From contig NZ_CP019699.1 in assembly GCF_002005165.1 (NCBI RefSeq), positions 372,001-436,000 of the forward strand: a stretch of 64,000 nucleotides of DNA. Reading direction: 5' to 3'. Below are positions 59,973 to 64,000 of this stretch, piece after piece. The notes below the pieces were generated by a model, which saw only the letters and a list, made by a program, of their open reading frames with translations, searched no databases and was not told the DNA's origin. Made by a program: the position numbers and the translations under genes. Numbering within the stretch: the first letter of the stretch is position 1; every line of letters begins with the position of its first letter. This stretch comes from Novibacillus thermophilus. Lineage in GTDB: Bacteria; Bacillota; Bacilli; Thermoactinomycetales; Novibacillaceae.

Positions 59973-60728
59973 TTATGGGACGTTTACGACTTCTTCCTTA
60001 TGTTCGTGCAACTCACCTTTTTCTACATGAACGGTCAACTGGTATTCTCCCGGTTCGGCAAAGGCTAGTTCTGCCGTGTACTTACCGTTTTGTCCTTCTG
60101 TCATGTCTACAAATTCGTGTTTTTCTTCACCTGTTTTCCAAAATTCCACCTTCACTTCAGCCTCCGATAGAGGGGCGCCATCTTTTTCAAGGTGAACCGC
60201 CCATTCAGCGCCCTCACCGGCTGCCAACGTTTCTGGCTCCATCAAGTGAATGACCAGAGCGTCGCCGTGCTCCCCGTGTCCGTGACCGCTCTCGTCACCC
60301 GCTTCCACATCGCCGACGATAAACTCTTTTTTCGGCATGGTGTGCATATCTCTCGCCGTAACGTGGGCAATCACTTCATAAATCCCGTCCTCATCAAATG
60401 TGTGCGTTAGAGTGTAACGCCCTTCTCCTGCATGTTCCGCATCAAAGTTTTCGGATTCATCCTCGTGCCCCTGCTTCCAAATTTCGAATACTACCTCATC
60501 TGCATCGTTGACCTGTTCGCCGCCTTGGGTCACCAAAACTTCTATCTCACCCGGTTCACCTGGTTTAAATGCGTCCGATGCAGTTAGAATCTCAACTTCT
60601 AACGGCAGTAGCGCCGCTTCGTTCCCTTGGTCGCCTTCAGCTTCCTGGTCTGAAGTGCTTTCGTTCCCACAAGCAACGAGTACCGTCAATACGACAACGG
60701 CAACGATCCACTTTAACTTTATTACCAT
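59973..60728 (-). CDS. YtkA-like lipoprotein with two copies of the domain
   Basis: Lipoprotein (lipobox LVAC, Cys20) of 251 residues. It holds two YtkA-like beta-sandwich repeats (VEILTASDAFKPGEPGEIEVLV and a second from about residue 150). The linker is histidine-rich (GHGHGEHGD), which fits metal binding. Downstream of a YcnK-type copper regulator by 11 bases, so a role in copper handling is likely; it is inferred from context. ATG follows TAGGAGATG. Confidence 0.8.
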   Translation of the reverse strand: MVIKLKWIVAVVVLTVLVACGNESTSDQEAEGDQGNEAALLPLEVEILTASDAFKPGEPGEIEVLVTQGGEQVNDADEVVFEIWKQGHEDESENFDAEHAGEGRYTLTHTFDEDGIYEVIAHVTARDMHTMPKKEFIVGDVEAGDESGHGHGEHGDALVIHLMEPETLAAGEGAEWAVHLEKDGAPLSEAEVKVEFWKTGEEKHEFVDMTEGQNGKYTAELAFAEPGEYQLTVHVEKGELHEHKEEVVNVP

Positions 60729-60739
60729 TTTGTCATCTC

Positions 60740-61333
60740 CTAATTTTTTACGTGGTGTTCACAACGGGGTTCACTCCGTCCACCCCGCATTTTCTCGTAA
60801 ACGACATCCATCGCCTTACGGAATTCGTATACGTGTCCGCCGAACCCTTTCACAAATTTCTCGGCGTGTTCACGCTCGGCGAACGGGAGAACGTGGGGGT
60901 GGCAACACGTGACGTTGAGGGAAGTTTCCATCACAAACCACGTCAGCGGAGCGCTCGTCGTCGTGTGCACGAAAAAGTCTTGACAAATCGCCTGTACGAC
61001 GTCATCGCCAAGTTGGCGGTGGCGAAGTAAGCCGCAATGGGCACAACAAGCGGTTTCCACTTTGTCCTTTGGCAAAAATAAGCGGTAAGCCCACTTATCA
61101 TGGTACGGCTTTTGGCAGTAAACACATCGGGTAGTATCGATCCCCTCTCGTTTTTCTACCAGTGAGACTCCGCCGAACGTTTTCTCGATCAGCCCTTCTT
61201 CAATTAAAGGCTTAATGTCGCGGTAAACGGTCATTTCCGACACTTGGAGGTACTCGCTCAACTCACTGATCTTTAACGTTTTTTTCTTTTGAATCAAGTC
61301 GCGTATGTGCTTTTGCCTTTCGATTGGCAGCAT
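60740..61333 (-). CDS. ycnK: YcnK-type copper-responsive DeoR regulator
   Basis: 197 residues. An N-terminal DeoR helix-turn-helix (ISELSEYLQVSEMTVYRDI) is fused to a NosL-like metal-binding domain with CVYCQKPY and CCAHCGLLRH cysteine pairs and a late CCHPHVLPF. This domain pairing is that of B. subtilis YcnK, a repressor that responds to copper. An inverted repeat lies just upstream. It forms an operon with the YtkA-like lipoprotein gene. Confidence 0.85.
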   Translation of the reverse strand: MLPIERQKHIRDLIQKKKTLKISELSEYLQVSEMTVYRDIKPLIEEGLIEKTFGGVSLVEKREGIDTTRCVYCQKPYHDKWAYRLFLPKDKVETACCAHCGLLRHRQLGDDVVQAICQDFFVHTTTSAPLTWFVMETSLNVTCCHPHVLPFAEREHAEKFVKGFGGHVYEFRKAMDVVYEKMRGGRSEPRCEHHVKN

Positions 61334-61357
61334 CGCATCCCCTCCCGTGTGAGTCTA

Positions 61358-61380
61358 TGATAATCTCTGATATATTATCA
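61358..61380. promoter_or_regulatory. candidate YcnK operator
   Basis: TGATAAT (61358-61364) and ATTATCA (61374-61380), a perfect 7-bp inverted repeat with a 9-base gap, 25 bases before the ycnK start and likely within its promoter. Autoregulation is inferred. Confidence 0.5.
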
Positions 61381-62008
61381 CAAAACTTCACAATGCTTTG
61401 GCACCATTAGTATACAATGAAAGAGGCACACTCCGTGTTTTCAATTATGACATTTGTATAAATCACGCGACTCGACGTCATGAGAGCAGGAGAGAGGACG
61501 AGGACCTGTTCGTCACGTGAGACAGGCAGGTACGTCAACGGGGTGGGGATACGGCAGAATGGGCATTGACGAAAAGGAGCAAAGGGAGGCGTCCGGAATC
61601 GGAAGGACTACACCCTTTGCTCGTATAGAGGTGACCTTGCGGAAAGCGATATTAGCGGCTTCTCTTCTGCACGCCTTTGTTCGTCGCAACACAGTGAGAT
61701 TTGCGGTTGCCGTAGCAGTGATGCTGTACGCTTCCGCGCTGTGCCATGGCGACTGAACGCTTTCCAGCAGGTTTTTGCGCCAGTGCTTGATCGACGGGGA
61801 TGTGTTTAAACAGACGTTGTATCCGTTTATGCGCCGTTAACAAAACAGTCACTCTCCTTTTCTAACTTCTCAATGACAGCGTATGAACGAACAGTGCTGG
61901 TGTAAAGGTTAGTGCCTGCTTCCCTATTTTTTGGGCAGACAACTTTTTAGAAACCAATCAAATGTGATATGATGGGATACAGAAAAAGACAATTTTAGAA
62001 ATTTTCGC
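61381..62008. other. long gap before the GGDEF-kinase gene
   Basis: Mostly non-coding. A minus-strand frame 61652-61843 (63 residues, basic, TTG start with AAAGGAGAG 10 bases upstream) has a good binding site but no known family; I give it low weight. A plus-strand frame from 61517 has none. An extended -10, TGATATGAT, lies at 61965-61973 and probably drives the kinase gene. Confidence 0.35.
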
Positions 62009-62026
62009 ATGTGGAGTGGGTCGTTC

Positions 62027-63634
62027 GTGGCCATCAATGTAATGTGCACTTTGTACGTCGTTTCCGTGACAGTGTCCTCCATATGGATGGATCTGTCACG
62101 CAATCAAGCCGTTCTGATGTGGTTCGCTTGCCTATTTTTGTGCAGCTTGTTCTTTGAAGATAAGGTTCCCGTTCTCCGTTACGTGCAAATTGCTTTCTTG
62201 GCACTTTTTCACTGGAACAGTCAGTTGAATTGGTGCCAGCCCCTTTACATGTTTCTCGCTTTTAAGGAATGTTACCGCATTCAACATTTAACGCGCTCCA
62301 TCGCACTTGCGTTTTTTATCGTCTCCATTTATTCGCTCATCCGTATCAGTTATGTTCCGGACACCCTTTACAACGTCTTAGTGACGTTTTTTGATGTCGT
62401 CAATGTCCTCGTGATCGTGTTTGCCGTTCATTACGTTGTCAAAGTAGAACAGGAAAAACGGTCATTGTTCAGAGAGAAAAAGCACCTCTCCACTCACGAT
62501 CCTTTGACAGGCCTGTTAAACTACCAAGAATATCACAGACAGCTGGCGACACTCTTAAAAAAAGGCGAACGCTTTGTCCTGCTCATCATCGACTGTATCG
62601 ACTTAAAGTCGATGAACGACCAACAAGGATACCAGGGAGGCAACCGCATTTTGATCAAAATGGCGAATTACTTGCGGACCTTCTTTTCAGAGGCGTACAT
62701 TATGGCCCACTATGGAGGGGATGAATTTGCTGTGGTCATAAGTGTGAAGGATCGGCGAAATCCGGTCGATGAGCTGACCCGACTGCTCGTCCACCAGCTT
62801 CCGAGGGAGTTAAAGATTGGGGTAACATATGGATACGCCGTATATCCCGAGGACGGTGAAACGAAAGATGCGCTAATTTCGGCAGCGGAGCAAAAACTGT
62901 TTAATATGAAGCGGGAGATGTGGCTGAAGAAAGAGGAACAAGAGTTACGTGCCGAAAAGCTCCGCGTGGTGGGGGAACTGGCAGCCGGACTTGCACACGA
63001 AATACGCAACCCTCTGACGACGCTGCGCGGCTTTCTGCAACTGTCCAAAAAAAACAACTTCGACATTTCACCGTACTATGAGTTGATGATGCAGGAAACA
63101 GAACGCGTCAGCGAGTTAACAGCAGAGTTTTTACAGTTTTCCAAAAAAAATGCTGCTGAATTCAAAGTTCAGGCCTTACAGGATTGCATTCAGCGCGTGG
63201 TTCACTTGCTGGAATCAGAGGCGACGTACCTGGGCCACGAATTGCATTGCACCTTAGTTCCGACGCCAGTCCTGGTGCTCATTGACAAGGATAAAATGGT
63301 CCAGCTTTTCATCAATTTGGTGCGCAATGCCTTTGATGCGATGGTGCAGCCGGGGACGGTGACGATCCGGCTGAGGCGGGACGGGGAGCACGGAGTAATC
63401 GAAGTGTGTGATACAGGCAGTGGCATTCCAGAAGAGCGGTTAAACGACATTTTTAATCCGTTTTATACGACGAAAGAGACGGGGACAGGATTGGGGTTGT
63501 CTATTTGCTACCAGATTGTACACCATCACAACGGAGCGATTGAAGTTGAGAGCAAAGTGGGGGAAGGGAGCACTTTTACGGTGAAGCTTCCCCTCGCGCA
63601 AAACGAACAGAGGCCACAGGCGCAGTCAAGCTAG
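62027..63634 (+). CDS. membrane protein with GGDEF and histidine-kinase domains
   Basis: About 535 residues. Four to five membrane helices occupy the first ~140. A GGDEF domain follows (SIGNATURE HYGGDEFAVVIS), in which the second aspartate of the usual DxDxFKxxND motif is replaced (DCIDLKSMND) and GH/GD become GY/GN. Then HisKA with LAAGLAHEIRNPLTTLRGFL and the HATPase with NLVRNAFDAM, DTGSGIP and GTGLGLSI. The kinase half is intact, and the cyclase may be weak or only regulatory. GTG 62027 is preferred. No response regulator is adjacent. Sporulation-type kinases of Bacillus have similar HisKA modules. Confidence 0.88.
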   Translation: MAINVMCTLYVVSVTVSSIWMDLSRNQAVLMWFACLFLCSLFFEDKVPVLRYVQIAFLALFHWNSQLNWCQPLYMFLAFKECYRIQHLTRSIALAFFIVSIYSLIRISYVPDTLYNVLVTFFDVVNVLVIVFAVHYVVKVEQEKRSLFREKKHLSTHDPLTGLLNYQEYHRQLATLLKKGERFVLLIIDCIDLKSMNDQQGYQGGNRILIKMANYLRTFFSEAYIMAHYGGDEFAVVISVKDRRNPVDELTRLLVHQLPRELKIGVTYGYAVYPEDGETKDALISAAEQKLFNMKREMWLKKEEQELRAEKLRVVGELAAGLAHEIRNPLTTLRGFLQLSKKNNFDISPYYELMMQETERVSELTAEFLQFSKKNAAEFKVQALQDCIQRVVHLLESEATYLGHELHCTLVPTPVLVLIDKDKMVQLFINLVRNAFDAMVQPGTVTIRLRRDGEHGVIEVCDTGSGIPEERLNDIFNPFYTTKETGTGLGLSICYQIVHHHNGAIEVESKVGEGSTFTVKLPLAQNEQRPQAQSS

Positions 63635-64000
63635 CTCTCTGCTGCGCTGGCAGCGTCAAGGGCGTTGTCGAATGCTGATATGATGTCTTCCGCATCTTCA
63701 ATCCCCACTGAAATGCGGACGAGGTTCGACGTTATGCCCAGCCGGTCCCGCATGTCAGCCGAAAGGGTGCGGTGCGACGTTCCGGCGGGATACGATACGG
63801 ACGTATCAACGCCGGCCAGTGTGGGAACGATTTTGATCCATGACAGCGATTTAAAAAATGATGCCACATCACACGCGTCCGCTAGTTCCATGCTGACGAT
63901 GGCCCCGTTGCCCTTTGCCGATACGCCTTTCGGATAGTACACGCGTTTGACAGAAGGGTGCCGTTTCAAATGTTCAGCCAGCGTCGCAGCATTTTTTGCT
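63631..64000 (-). CDS. Cys/Met-metabolism PLP enzyme, 3' part only
   Basis: C-terminal fragment of a cystathionine gamma-synthase/lyase-type enzyme; the gene continues beyond the window. Recognisable blocks are AKNAATLAEHLKRHP, VRISVGIEDAEDII and SLGWIK-like SLSWIKIVPTLAGVDTSVSYPA. It converts sulfur amino-acid intermediates; the exact reaction cannot be read from this part. The stop overlaps the GGDEF-kinase gene end by 4 bases (convergent). Confidence 0.85.
   Translation of the reverse strand, partial: AKNAATLAEHLKRHPSVKRVYYPKGVSAKGNGAIVSMELADACDVASFFKSLSWIKIVPTLAGVDTSVSYPAGTSHRTLSADMRDRLGITSNLVRISVGIEDAEDIISAFDNALDAASAAES

Overview
The window looks like chromosomal DNA of a Gram-positive Bacillales bacterium (Bacillota). 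This rests on strong GGAGG-type ribosome binding sites, frequent GTG/TTG starts, and a gene set typical of Bacillus relatives: araBDA, GatCAB, MntABCD, DesKR, YcnK, a GltC-like regulator, YtrA/YhaQP-type transporters and a YocH-like 3D protein. The family cannot be fixed from sequence alone. No rRNA, tRNA or CRISPR array was found.

Layout. 0-14.8 kb is an arabinan/arabinose utilisation locus: an ArsR-type regulator, a GH51 arabinofuranosidase, the remnant of an AraQ-like permease, araB-araD-araA, the remnant of a GH127 enzyme, an ABC sugar importer (lipoprotein plus two permeases), a YesL-like protein and a second GH51 enzyme. AraR-like boxes lie upstream of araB, araA and the importer. The importer block is visibly more AT-rich than its neighbours. 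14.8-21 kb holds an M42 peptidase, a BCCT transporter and gatCAB. 21-25.5 kb is an mntABCD manganese/zinc importer with two MntR-like boxes. 26-29.3 kb holds glcK, a DagK-like lipid kinase and rlmCD.

29.3-36 kb is a decayed accessory island at the 3' end of rlmCD. It contains a broken large serine recombinase and VanZ-like remnants, cut by three insertion sequences (IS1380, IS256 and IS4 families). Two of the IS have terminal inverted repeats and target duplications that can be read exactly.

36-49.5 kb contains small hypotheticals, an EamA exporter divergent from a 2-oxoglutarate/Fe(II) dioxygenase, DUF418-desK-desR, a radical SAM protein, acylphosphatase, and an ABC export operon in which a GntR (YtrA-type) regulator and an ATPase share one reading frame. 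49.5-64 kb holds a truncated haemoglobin, a KorAB-type 2-oxoacid:ferredoxin oxidoreductase divergent from a GltC-like regulator, oligoendopeptidase F, a LysM/3D wall protein, an AlkA-like glycosylase, a cysteine hydrolase, mnmA, a YcnK-type copper regulator with a YtkA-like lipoprotein, a GGDEF-histidine kinase and the 3' part of a PLP enzyme.

A recurring theme is single missing G/C bases in G/C runs. At least six breaks in five otherwise intact genes (M42 peptidase, mntC, mntD twice, DUF418, gltC-like) have this form, which suggests a sequencing or assembly artefact. The same cause could have created the GntR-ABC fusion.
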